DNA from: Polynucleobacter sp. TUM22923
GTDB lineage: Bacteria > Pseudomonadota > Gammaproteobacteria > Burkholderiales > Burkholderiaceae
Direction of reading: 5' to 3'
NCBI RefSeq assembly: GCF_030295705.1
Contig: NZ_AP027274.1
Coordinates: 1,796,128 to 1,860,127 of the forward strand
Length of the DNA: 64,000 nt
Shown: piece by piece, positions 8,429-16,385 of the stretch
Layout of the letters: each line of letters begins with the position of its first letter
Position numbering within the stretch: the stretch's first letter is position 1
Position numbers and translations under genes: made by a program
The notes under the pieces: model-generated
The model's input: the letters and a program-made list of their open reading frames with translations, nothing else
Databases searched by the model: none
What the model was told of the DNA's origin: nothing

Positions 8429-8776
8429 TCAGCCGAGCAATTTTGGAGGTCTATATATTTGATTTGAAAAGCCTTCAATCATGAGAGATTGAGACAGCGA
8501 GTCAAATACATTGAAATTATTGATAGCAGCACTAGACATTACTTGGGTAGTCATAACGAAACCCAAACAACACTGGAAAGTTTTGCCATGACATTGATTG
8601 TGATTAACTGTCTTTGTCTTTACCTGAGCATCAGTGTCCTCATGATGATGAGCACCTGAATCAGGCGCAGTAATCTCATGCTGAGAGCCATTGTCTAAAC
8701 CAGCAATTGGCATCACAGCCGCATGAATGAGGCTGGCAAACAAGCTAAAACAGATCAGAACACATAAACGACGCAT
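8429..8776 (-). CDS. Small exported His/Cys-containing protein (DUF2946-like)
   Basis: 115 residues with a signal peptide (MRRLCVLICFSLFASLIHA), then a His/Asp-rich segment (DSGAHHHEDTDAQ, NHNQCHGKTFQCC) that could bind a metal ion, and a C-terminus QIYRPPKLL of the sort seen in DUF2946 proteins. Those are often found in copper-response loci. It precedes the DUF6803-like gene on the same strand. A perfect palindrome (8821-8837) lies 45 bases upstream of the start and could be an operator, although the same palindrome also occurs where no promoter is expected (7579). Confidence 0.55.
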   Translation of the reverse strand: MRRLCVLICFSLFASLIHAAVMPIAGLDNGSQHEITAPDSGAHHHEDTDAQVKTKTVNHNQCHGKTFQCCLGFVMTTQVMSSAAINNFNVFDSLSQSLMIEGFSNQIYRPPKLLG

Positions 8777-9125
8777 CCAATCATTGTAGGCCCAAGTGAG
8801 GCGCCTTGCTTTTGTAGCAATGTCGTTTAAAACGACATTTCTAGCTAGAGGCTGCGGATAAGCCCATGTATGAAATTAGCAATACCCGCCAGCCCAAAAG
8901 AACATGCCCCGCATGAGCAGGGCACGAATGAAATTTGGTGGTGCAGAGCACGCCTAATCTAAACCAGCCCTCAACACCACTGAGGACAGAAGTTTACCAC
9001 AACGGATACGTGCTGACACTTTCGGAATACCCTACCAAAAATCTGCGCGCACTCTCCTCGAATGACTTGGCTTCGTCGCCGAACTACGGCCAACTGTAGT
9101 CGTCAACTACTCGAAGAGGCCCGCC
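8777..9125. other. 349-base intergenic region at the left island boundary
   Basis: The region holds repeat copy F and then the switch from AT-rich host-like DNA to the GC-richer island. A short inverted repeat CTACGG/CTGTAG-like pair lies near 9083-9100 ahead of the HTH gene. No open frame with coding character is seen. Confidence 0.5.
8821..8957. repeat. Intergenic repeat copy F: perfect palindrome, hairpin, degenerate tRNA-like end
   Basis: TGTCGTTTAAAACGACA (8821-8837) is a perfect 8-bp inverted repeat around one base. A spacer sharing ATTTCTAGC, GGCTG, GAAATTAGCAATA and CCCAAAAGAA with the other copies follows, then the hairpin TGCCC/GGGCA (8905-8924) and TGAAATTTGGTGGTGCAGAG (about 8929-8948), where the tRNA-like part has decayed beyond TTGGTGG. 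It is the last copy before the base composition changes, and so marks the left side of the island. Confidence 0.65.
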
Positions 9126-9335
9126 ATGGAAATTCAACATCTCAACCAAAAGAAGCTCGCACAACGCTGGCAAGTCAGCGAAGCCACACTTGAACGCTGG
9201 CGTGGCGCGCGCATGGGGCCAGACTATCTGAAACTGAGCGGCCGCGTATGTTATCGACTTGCCGACGTCGAAGCTTATGAATTGCAATGCCTGCGCACAT
9301 GCCAGCAGCCAAATCTGGTTACTTTGATCGCGTAG
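9126..9335 (+). CDS. AlpA/MerR-type helix-turn-helix protein
   Basis: 69 residues. LNQKKLAQRWQVSEATLERW is a MerR/excisionase-like helix-turn-helix, and GRVCYRLADVEAYE is the usual wing and second helix of small AlpA-like proteins. In other islands such proteins act as excision directionality factors or activators of integrase genes. Here it opens the island from its left end, and no integrase gene follows it. A direct role in excision is therefore only a guess. Confidence 0.7.
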   Translation: MEIQHLNQKKLAQRWQVSEATLERWRGARMGPDYLKLSGRVCYRLADVEAYELQCLRTCQQPNLVTLIA

Positions 9336-9381
9336 GCAGTGGCGCTGAAACGCTTGCTTTGAACGCTAGCGACTTCATGTT

Positions 9382-10397
9382 TCAACTCTTGTTCAATCGA
9401 GCCTGGATTGCTCGGCAAGTTTCAACGATAGCCGAAAAATCCGGTTGACCCAACGCCAGCAAACCATCCTCCAACATTGCGTTGTAATCATGCTCAAGAG
9501 CAGCCAACGATTTACCCGCTGGAATAATCCGGATGGCGCCCGTTACGGCCTTGTAGTAGTTGATCTTGGTTCCATCCGCATCTTTCTCAATGAAGAACAT
9601 CGATTTGTGCTCAGCAACCTTCAACGCCAATGCTCGATCCGCTGCCGCCTTCTCGAAGTGCTCAGTTTTCGCCATGGCGGCCAGGTCATACCAATGACGG
9701 GAATAACGCTCGCCACGCAGTCGGCCCTGCAGACAGTAGACATGTGCAGCCGTTGCTTTTTCCCAGAACGTCCGCTCGGCCGCCATGGTCAAAGTTTGCG
9801 CCGTCGGGAACAGTACGCCATCAATGGCCGGCGCAATGTCGCAAGCAACCGAATGAATCTGGTGGGGTTCGCCTGTGGCGCGCGCCCCAAACTCCAACTG
9901 AATGGTGGGGGCGGAATACCCCGTGCCGGTTTTTACGGCGGGATAACCCACGATAAGTTTTTCGTTTTCTTTGCCGGCAATGGTTAGCGTTGCCTGCAGG
10001 CCAGCGGCATCCAGTGCCGTTTCGATCACCGGCTTCACCGTGTCTTCGATCCAGCCGGGCAAGGACTGCGCACAGCACTGGTGATCTTTCTCTCCTGGCT
10101 CACTGAGCCAGGTATCGGATTGCCATCGCGCAGCAAGTCGGGAACGATTTCGCGGATGTCGTAGGTCAGATCCAAATCCTCGGAGAACCGGTCGATGATC
10201 TTGTAGACCTTGGACAGCGAAGTGCCGCCCTTGAACGTGAGCTTGCTGGCTAGGGACGAACTGTAAATTGCCGACAAAACCCAGACGACCCAGATGTCCT
10301 TTTCCAGCAGATGCGCTGGCCGCCCAGTTCGTGCGGCGGCGACCTCAAGTGCCTCTGCCTGATCGCCACGCGAGAGCGAAAACCACAGCTCAGCCAT
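9382..10397 (-). pseudogene. AbiEii/AbiGii nucleotidyltransferase toxin, frameshifted
   Basis: Two overlapping frames together make one AbiEii-type toxin of about 338 residues. The 5' part (10397 down to about 10068) has LEKDIWVVWVL, the nucleotidyltransferase motif GGTSLSKVY (57-65) and SEDLDLTYD (72-80). The 3' part (from about 10062) begins LPGWIEDTVKP and carries the rest of the family fold (WEKATAAHVY, HWYDLAAM). The frame is lost near 10060-10073: one extra base after the codons for Val-Arg would restore continuity, so a single-base deletion (or a sequencing error) is the likely cause. The start overlaps the antitoxin stop by 8 bases. If the frameshift is real, the toxin is probably inactive. 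Confidence 0.8.
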
Positions 10398-10986
10398 GCG
10401 CGCTCACTTCACCCACCGCGCGCGCCATCCAACTGGGTAGCGCCGCCCTGACGGCAACCATCGCTTCCCACTCTGTCGAGGGTAATTTACTACGCAATAT
10501 CTTCAGTGCCGCTGGCGTCTCCACGGGGCCCAGCCACGACAAGGCGCGAATTGCCATACCAGCAGGCCGCTTGCCCAGAACAAACAACCAGCGACTGCCA
10601 TGCTTGAGCTCGACATCACGGTTTCCAAGGCGAAGCTTGCGAGAAGACCCGGAGGTCAAGAAAACCTCCCGCGTCGGCACCTGCGTCGTCAAGCCAAGCG
10701 CATTGGCATCTGCAGCGCCATTGGCCACAATAATCTCACCGCTACTGGACTCAATGGCTTGCACCACCGCTTCCGTGGAAGGCGGGCGCGATCCAAACCG
10801 GCCATGAACGGGAGCGGCATAGCCACCCCGTCCAACACGTAGCAACTTACCCTCGCGTGTCAGGCGCGTCAGTGCTTGGTCGACCGCAGCCCGTGACCCC
10901 AAGTGCAGAAACTCCTTAGGCGACAGCAAACCTCCCTCGGGCAGGGACTGCACAGCGGAAAAAATGTTTTCAGTAAGTTGGCTCAT
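10390..10986 (-). CDS. AbiEi-type antitoxin (DUF6088), transcriptional autorepressor
   Basis: 198 residues. The N-terminal winged helix (LLSPKEFLHLGSRAAVDQALTRLTREGKLLRVGRGGYAAP) is followed by the C-terminal antitoxin domain. In type IV AbiE systems this protein represses its own promoter and counters the nucleotidyltransferase toxin encoded just downstream (8-base overlap). The sequence is intact although the toxin frame is broken, so it may persist as a stand-alone repressor. A perfect inverted repeat overlaps its promoter. Confidence 0.82.
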   Translation of the reverse strand: MSQLTENIFSAVQSLPEGGLLSPKEFLHLGSRAAVDQALTRLTREGKLLRVGRGGYAAPVHGRFGSRPPSTEAVVQAIESSSGEIIVANGAADANALGLTTQVPTREVFLTSGSSRKLRLGNRDVELKHGSRWLFVLGKRPAGMAIRALSWLGPVETPAALKILRSKLPSTEWEAMVAVRAALPSWMARAVGEVSAHG

Positions 10987-10999
10987 GGGCGGGCTCCGT

Positions 11000-11029
11000 A
11001 TGTCAGAAGTTTACTATAGTTTCTGACAT
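11000..11029 (-). promoter_or_regulatory. AbiE promoter with inverted-repeat operator
   Basis: ATGTCAGAA (11000-11008) and TTCTGACAT (11021-11029) form a perfect 9-bp inverted repeat. Between the arms, on the minus strand, is a -10-like TATAGT (11014-11019). The repeat ends 14 bases ahead of the antitoxin start codon. AbiEi proteins are known to bind inverted repeats in their own promoter; applying this here is inference. Confidence 0.75.
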
Positions 11030-11375
11030 TTTGGTCGAAAAAAATCAACACACGCATAACCTATTGAAAAATATAGGCTTGATGTAGATCGGTTCGCAAT
11101 ATGGATTGGTCAGCAGATTGGAAACAAACGATTTTCACCTGGCCGCAACCTTCGCATTGCATGTAAAACAGCGTCCAAACTCTGTTGGAATGCTATATAA
11201 ATCAATGGGCTTAGAGAGGTTTCAGACCAGTGCAGGCAGTTGCGGATTCCTGCCAACTCCTGCTTACAAATGCGGAAAGCGGTGGAACGATACCTTAATC
11301 CAAACTCAATATCAAAACTGGTGCGGAAACCTGCGGCAGCGTGAGGAGCTTTGGGGGAGGGGCGATGCCGCTCGG
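11030..11375. other. Non-coding stretch between the SIR2 and AbiE genes
   Basis: About 345 bases with no frame of credible coding character on either strand. The AbiE promoter would have its -35 region near its left end. No repeat or terminator with a T-run is visible. Confidence 0.4.
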
Positions 11376-12569
11376 TTACATGCCGTCGATTCTTTGCAGC
11401 GTCTTTTCCAAGGCATCCGGAGCTCCAAGGAACTTCTGGAAACCCTGATCCCAAACTGCAGCAGAGCTATCTTGAGAGATCGTCCAGCCATCCATAGCTC
11501 CATAGTCATGCTCCCTGAGTTCGTTGGTGTGAACGTTCATCGAGTGAAATAACGCGATCAACTTGGAATCCGGTTCGAATCGCTCTGCGGCAAAACCATT
11601 TGCCCAGTAGTCGACGAACACCAATGGCGTTCGTCGATTCTTGGATCTCGCCTCATGCAGCCAGGTGTTCATGTGCAAGTCAGCCAATCCTGAGCCGATG
11701 ACGTAGATAACATCGGCGTCCATCAAATCTCGAGCCAATGCGGCATAGTAGTAGCAGAACGGACGTTGTTGAATTCTCGAGAGCTTATCCAAGCCTGTGA
11801 TGATCGGGCTGCGGACAACCTGAGTGCCGTCCATTCGGCGCTCTCCAGAGCCGGAGAATCGGAAATGTTGAAGCGCTTCAGCACGGTCTTCGTACCAACA
11901 CAATTCACCAATATCTGTTCTGCCGGGTTCGCCATAGGCCATGTGCACCGACCCATGAAGCTGGAACAGCGCGTGCTCGTTCGAATGATCCCAAAACTGT
12001 TCGCCATTGAAGCGAGCGCATGAGCCTGTCGGTTTTTCAAAACCGGTAAAAAAACCCTCTGCGGCTTGTAGCGGAAAGTCGTCGTAATTTGTCGAGTAAA
12101 TCCGTGTTGTATGGCGCTCACCAAGCCTTTTAAGAAATTCCGCAAGGGGATAAAGGGAGCACTTTGGCGTATTACAGAGGCTCGAGACCTCGGAGAAAAT
12201 CACCTCGATAATTTTCCGTTCGAGTGGCCCCAACGCATCTTTGTCGATTCCGGCGTTATTGGTCAGAAAAGGCTGTAGCAAAGGCTTAAATTCGTCCGCA
12301 GCCCCCGAGGTGGGTGGAAAGAAGTGCAGCAACTCATGCACGCAGTGATAAATCTGCTCGAAATGCACAACCCCGGGGTTTGTCAAATAGCCAGAGAGGT
12401 CATTCTTGATTTTCCGAAACGCGACATCACCGCCGACACGCTTCATCCAGGCATCAGCACAAACCGCATTTTCGATGATGTCTGTGAGTGGAATGGTGGC
12501 CGGTATCCCGTATTCAACGGAAGCACCGGCACCGAGAATGACAATGGCGCGCTGACGTTTAGGCAACAT
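11376..12569 (-). CDS. SIR2-domain protein, possible stand-alone anti-phage NADase
   Basis: 397 residues from the ATG at 12569, which has a strong Shine-Dalgarno (GGGGAGG) seven bases upstream, inside the last codons of the glycosyltransferase gene. SIR2 motifs: IVILGAGASVEYGIP (NAD-binding GAGAS, 13-17), STNYDD (159-164) and LHGSVH with the presumed catalytic His205. The C-terminal half (about 230-397) matches no other domain I recognise. Stand-alone SIR2 proteins of this size are often phage-defence NADases (as in Thoeris or Avs/DSR-type effectors), and the AbiE neighbour fits a defence niche. A deacetylase role is less likely. The start overlaps the wbpL-like stop by 11 bases. Confidence 0.75.
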   Translation of the reverse strand: MLPKRQRAIVILGAGASVEYGIPATIPLTDIIENAVCADAWMKRVGGDVAFRKIKNDLSGYLTNPGVVHFEQIYHCVHELLHFFPPTSGAADEFKPLLQPFLTNNAGIDKDALGPLERKIIEVIFSEVSSLCNTPKCSLYPLAEFLKRLGERHTTRIYSTNYDDFPLQAAEGFFTGFEKPTGSCARFNGEQFWDHSNEHALFQLHGSVHMAYGEPGRTDIGELCWYEDRAEALQHFRFSGSGERRMDGTQVVRSPIITGLDKLSRIQQRPFCYYYAALARDLMDADVIYVIGSGLADLHMNTWLHEARSKNRRTPLVFVDYWANGFAAERFEPDSKLIALFHSMNVHTNELREHDYGAMDGWTISQDSSAAVWDQGFQKFLGAPDALEKTLQRIDGM

Positions 12570-13596
12570 CCGGCCTCCCCGCACCCGAAGCCGCCACCCC
12601 GACCACCAGTGGCGCGTAGGCCAACAAGACCCAACCCAACGCCCACTGTGGCCAAAGCAGGCAAGCCCATGCCCAAGGGGCCAGCCACAGCAGGTTGATA
12701 GTGGTCACGAGCAAGGTCACTGAACGGTGGCCCACTTTGCGGTCGCCGTGCCAGCGACGAGAAAGTCGCTGATAGGCATGGCTGCGGTGCGCTTCGTACC
12801 AGCGCTCGCCATGGGCCATGCGGGTGAGCAGTGTCACCGTGGCATCGGTGACGAACACCGCCGCCAACACCAGCCATGCGGCGTAACTCAACCAACCAGC
12901 CTGAATGGAAAGCAGCGCCAACGCAAAAATCATGAATCCAAGCCAAGTACTGCCCACGTCGCCCATGAAGATTTTGGCGGGCGGCCAGTTGAGCAGCAGA
13001 AAGCCCATTGTTGCTGCTGAAACACACAGCATCAACATCCAGACAGGGCTGGTGAAAGCGGCAGGATTCGCCCATGCGGCCAATCCTGCCCCACCCAGCA
13101 ACATAAACACCGCCTGCATCCCGGCGATGCCATCGATACCGTCCATGAAGTTGAACAGGTTGATCCACCACGCACCCACCAAGAATAGCAAACCCAACAA
13201 CAGCCAACCATCCAAGCCAAGGCCAGCCCACAGCACCAAAGGCGGCAAGCCACCCAGCGCCGCCAATAGACCAGCCACCACAGCCAGCTGCACCGCAAAC
13301 CGCCATTTGGCCGACAGGTGCCTCACGTCGTCGAGAAACCCCACCCATGCAAGCGGCAGGCTCAAGGCCAGCACAGGCCAGAGTTGGTTGGCACCGCTCC
13401 ATGCCAGCCAGGCACCTGCAACCAAGGCCGCAGCCACGACCCCCAGCCCGCCGCCATTGGCCGTGGGCAGCACATGGCTGGAACGGTAGGTGGGTGATTG
13501 CACCAATTGCCAGTGTTCCGCCCACCGCAAAACCATGCTCGCCACCAGCCACGAAAGCCCCACGCTTGCAAGCAGCAACCACCCCAACCGGTTCAT
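12559..13596 (-). CDS. WbpL/WecA-like polyprenyl-phosphate sugar-1-phosphate transferase
   Basis: 345 residues, about ten transmembrane helices. Family hallmarks: SSHVLPTANGGGLG (39-52), the Asp pair FLDDVRHL (Asp89-Asp90), NFMDGIDGIAG (149-159), FMGDVGSTWLGF and the C-terminal HRSHAYQRL loop. These enzymes load an N-acetyl-hexosamine-type sugar phosphate onto undecaprenyl phosphate and so start O-antigen assembly in the inner membrane. The C-terminal pattern points to the WbpL branch. It overlaps the upstream SDR gene by ATGA and the downstream SIR2 start by 11 bases. Confidence 0.88.
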   Translation of the reverse strand: MNRLGWLLLASVGLSWLVASMVLRWAEHWQLVQSPTYRSSHVLPTANGGGLGVVAAALVAGAWLAWSGANQLWPVLALSLPLAWVGFLDDVRHLSAKWRFAVQLAVVAGLLAALGGLPPLVLWAGLGLDGWLLLGLLFLVGAWWINLFNFMDGIDGIAGMQAVFMLLGGAGLAAWANPAAFTSPVWMLMLCVSAATMGFLLLNWPPAKIFMGDVGSTWLGFMIFALALLSIQAGWLSYAAWLVLAAVFVTDATVTLLTRMAHGERWYEAHRSHAYQRLSRRWHGDRKVGHRSVTLLVTTINLLWLAPWAWACLLWPQWALGWVLLAYAPLVVGVAASGAGRPDVA

Positions 13597-14480
13597 GCCG
13601 ACACGTCCTCGGCGCTCAAGAAAAACGGACGGGGCTCAAACCCAAAATCACGAGTCGCCTCCCCGTGATCAAACACCAAATCACGGTTCATCCGCTCGGC
13701 CATGGCGGATGACCAATTCCGGTAGCGCGGCACGAGGCGAAGGATTGCCACGGCAAAGCGAAAAGCAAATAGCGGTACAGGCAATAGGCGCACCGGACGT
13801 CCAAGCGCGCTGAAAATTCGAGCAACCATATCGCGATAGGCAAGAGTTTCGGCGCCGGACAGGTTGTAGGCACGGTTTGCCGCAGCAGGCGAACCCAACG
13901 CGGCAATACAAGCGCCAGCGACATCTTGCGCGTGCAGGGGCTGGCGCAAGCCCTTTGCCTTGCCGAACAAGGGGAAAAACCCAAAACGCCGACCGAATCG
14001 CGCGATCTCGGCAATATTTTTGTCGCGGCCCAAACCATAAATCAGCGTTGGCCGCAGGATGATCCATTCCACCCCGTGGCTTGCCGCCCATGCCTGCACG
14101 CGCGCCTCGGCATCTGCCAAGCGAAGGGCGATGGCCTGCTCTTCAGGGTCGGATGAATCATCTTTGGTAAAACGGCTGGTGGAAGAAAGTGCGACCACTC
14201 GACGGGCGCCGTAGGCTTCTAGCATCGAAAAATACTGCGGCAACACCCAGATAGGCGCCACGCACAGCCAATCACTCACTTTTGACGTGACTGCATGGCC
14301 TTGCCACGCTCCTGAATGTTCATCGAGCTGCAACCAGCTTACCCTCGCTTCGGTTTTGCGTTGAGCCGGGCTTCTGGAAAAGGCAATGACGTCACGGCCT
14401 TCATGCACCAGAAGCGATATCACGCATTCGCCAACCAAACTCCGTGCGCCTAGCAGTCCGGTCGCAGCGCGATCACCCAC
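13593..14480 (-). CDS. SDR-family NAD-dependent sugar epimerase/dehydratase, atypical
   Basis: The start is placed at the GTG of 14480 (VGDRAATGLLGARS), which overlaps the previous stop by eight bases and puts the TGLLGARSLVG Rossmann loop at the N-terminus as expected; the longer frame upstream is overlapped by the glycosyltransferase. About 295 residues. The end of the fold (AYNLSGAETLAYRDMVARI and FAVAILRLVPRYRNW) fits the WbpV-like reductase/epimerase group. The usual catalytic YxxxK is not visible after SSTSRFTKDD, so it may be an atypical SDR. It lies beside the WbpL-like gene, as WbpV-like genes often do. Confidence 0.7.
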   Translation of the reverse strand: MGDRAATGLLGARSLVGECVISLLVHEGRDVIAFSRSPAQRKTEARVSWLQLDEHSGAWQGHAVTSKVSDWLCVAPIWVLPQYFSMLEAYGARRVVALSSTSRFTKDDSSDPEEQAIALRLADAEARVQAWAASHGVEWIILRPTLIYGLGRDKNIAEIARFGRRFGFFPLFGKAKGLRQPLHAQDVAGACIAALGSPAAANRAYNLSGAETLAYRDMVARIFSALGRPVRLLPVPLFAFRFAVAILRLVPRYRNWSSAMAERMNRDLVFDHGEATRDFGFEPRPFFLSAEDVSA

Positions 14481-15381
14481 GCCCGCCCCAGAAACGCTTC
14501 GCCACCAACCGAACCGAGTGGACAACCGAGACCAGCGCAAAGCGCAACCAAACGCCTGCATTCACCAGCCACATCAACACGCTAGGGTATTGATGCCGGA
14601 AAAACTTATGATAAAGCCGCACCATCCCCTTGTGTTTGTGCCATTCCACAAAAAATGGCCGGGCGCGGCTGCAATGGCCGTGGTGGTGAAGCACCGGCGC
14701 ATCGGGCACGAAAAGTATTCTCCAGCCGTGCTGGCGAAAGCGCATGCACCAATCCAAATCTTCGCAATGCAGGAAATAGGCTTCATCCCACAGGCCCACA
14801 TCGTCGATCGCCGCCCTGCGCACTAACATCAGCGCGCCGGAAATCGCTTCCACGTCGATAGGAGCATCGGGCAGCGGCTGCTTGTGTAAATGAAAATCGA
14901 AGAAAAGCCTGGGCCACCGGTTGCTCAGGCGAACCAGGCCAAAAGCCCGCACAAACGAGCGCCACGGCGTAGGCACTGCCCGCCGACCGCCGCCCTGCTC
15001 GCTGCCGTCCAGGTTGGTCAACAGCCCACCCACCATGCCCACGCTTGAATCGCTATCCAGCACCTCGACCATGCGCCGCAACGATCCCGCACCGAGAATG
15101 CAGTCCGGATTGAGAAATAACAAATGGGCCTGAGAGGCAAGACCCACTCCAAGATTGCAGCCCGCAGCAAACCCATGGTTTTTTGTTTCACAAAGCATCA
15201 CCAGCCTTGGCTCTGCCGCAAACTGCTTTGCCAGCATATCCATGCTCGCATCGATTGAGGCGTTATCGACAACGATCACCTGCTCGGCTTGCGCCAAGGC
15301 TGCCCGAACGCACTCGATCAGCAATGCACCGGCGTTGTGGTTAACGATGACGGCTGAAACGGGTTGAAGAGTCGATTCCAT
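14473..15381 (-). CDS. GT2-family glycosyltransferase
   Basis: 302 residues. GT-A fold motifs: VSAVIVNHNAGALL, VIVVDNASIDAS, NHGFAAGCNLGV and LFLNPDC (DxD-like), with GGRRAVPTP and HCEDLDWCMRF further on, as in rhamnosyltransferase-like GT2 proteins (WbbL group). It is followed by a hydrophobic C-terminal segment (WLVNAGVWLRFALVSVVHS) that may touch the inner membrane. It is the partner of the very similar gene just upstream (3-base gap); the two probably add successive sugars. Donor sugar unknown. Confidence 0.82.
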   Translation of the reverse strand: MESTLQPVSAVIVNHNAGALLIECVRAALAQAEQVIVVDNASIDASMDMLAKQFAAEPRLVMLCETKNHGFAAGCNLGVGLASQAHLLFLNPDCILGAGSLRRMVEVLDSDSSVGMVGGLLTNLDGSEQGGGRRAVPTPWRSFVRAFGLVRLSNRWPRLFFDFHLHKQPLPDAPIDVEAISGALMLVRRAAIDDVGLWDEAYFLHCEDLDWCMRFRQHGWRILFVPDAPVLHHHGHCSRARPFFVEWHKHKGMVRLYHKFFRHQYPSVLMWLVNAGVWLRFALVSVVHSVRLVAKRFWGGRG

Positions 15382-15384
15382 TGC

Positions 15385-16341
15385 TTACCTTAAACCTTTT
15401 TTCATGACGCGCAGAACGACGCGCCACGAGACCACCCGATTGCTCTGAACTTGCCGGCGCTTGTTCCACATTTTCGGCAAACCCAACACAGCATCCCGCT
15501 TGGCACGAAACATCACCGCCCCTTGCCCGCGCAAGGCAAACACCAATAGCGCAGCCAGATTCATCGCCAAATGCAGCGGCAGGAACGCCCAGAACAATAT
15601 CCCAGGCATATCCTTCACATAGGTCCACACCAGGTTACGGTGCCCGTGATACACCGCGAAATCACTGTGCTGCCCGCCCGTCGTACCCGAGCCAACGTGA
15701 TGCGCCACCGAGGACGGCACATGGAGACAACGATAGCCCGCCAGCCGCAGACGAAACCCCAGGTCAACATCCTCGACGTAACAAAAATAATCCTCGTCGA
15801 AACCGCCCACCTCAAGCAATGCGCTGCGTCGGTACAGCGCTGCCGCCGCACACGGCGAGAATACCTCCTGTGCCTGCTCTGAAGACGATGGGTTGGGCGC
15901 AGCGTGCCCCATGCGCCAGACCAGTCCGCTGATGTGATACGCATCGCCCGCCCCATCCAACACCGCCGGGTCAGCCGCATTCACCAGCTTGCTGCCGAAT
16001 ACGTCGAAGGCAGGATAGCCATGCGCCGCCGACAGCAACGCCTCCAGCCAGTGCGGTTCTACGAACGCATCCGGATTGAGTAGCGCGATCCATTCCGATT
16101 CCGCACCAGCCACCTCAATCGCCAAGTTGTTGCCGCGCGCAAAACCCAGATTTCCGTTCTGCGCCAGCAAGCGGACCGACGGAAAGCGCCGCACGATGTC
16201 TAGCGAAGCATCAGAGCTCGCGTTATCCACCAGAATAATCTCGTGCGGCGCCACCGTCTGCGCCAGTAATGCAGACAAGCAATGTTCGAGGAACCGCTCA
16301 CCGTTCCAGTTGACTATAACTACTGTTACCTTAGACCACAT
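15385..16341 (-). CDS. GT2-family glycosyltransferase
   Basis: About 318 residues from the ATG at 16341; a TTG at 16362 would add seven residues. Motifs: VTVVIVNWNGERFLEHCL, IILVDNASSDAS, NLGFARGNNLAI, ALLNPDAFV and YVEDVDLGFRLRLAGY. It has the same architecture as the next gene downstream, including a hydrophobic stretch near the C-terminus (FWAFLPLHLAMNLAALLVFAL). GC-rich sequence begins here, whereas the next two genes upstream are AT-rich, marking a module junction near 16380. Confidence 0.82.
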   Translation of the reverse strand: MWSKVTVVIVNWNGERFLEHCLSALLAQTVAPHEIILVDNASSDASLDIVRRFPSVRLLAQNGNLGFARGNNLAIEVAGAESEWIALLNPDAFVEPHWLEALLSAAHGYPAFDVFGSKLVNAADPAVLDGAGDAYHISGLVWRMGHAAPNPSSSEQAQEVFSPCAAAALYRRSALLEVGGFDEDYFCYVEDVDLGFRLRLAGYRCLHVPSSVAHHVGSGTTGGQHSDFAVYHGHRNLVWTYVKDMPGILFWAFLPLHLAMNLAALLVFALRGQGAVMFRAKRDAVLGLPKMWNKRRQVQSNRVVSWRVVLRVMKKGLR

Positions 16342-16385
16342 CTCGTGTCGCAGCCAAATCAAATGTATGGATTAATCTGGGTTCC

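Noticed and set aside
9126-9335. The HTH gene as part of the AbiE system
   Set aside because: It lies on the opposite strand downstream of the toxin and belongs to the AlpA/excisionase type, not to AbiEi.
9445-9987. 180-codon plus-strand frame opposite the AbiEii gene
   Set aside because: Shadow frame; the minus-strand toxin carries the recognised motifs.
11106-11552. 148-codon plus-strand frame near the SIR2 gene
   Set aside because: It runs antisense to the end of the SIR2 gene and has no recognisable protein pattern.
12443-13582. 379-codon minus-strand frame overlapping wbpL
   Set aside because: Alternative frame of the WbpL-like gene, rich in Cys, Trp and Gly, with no domain.
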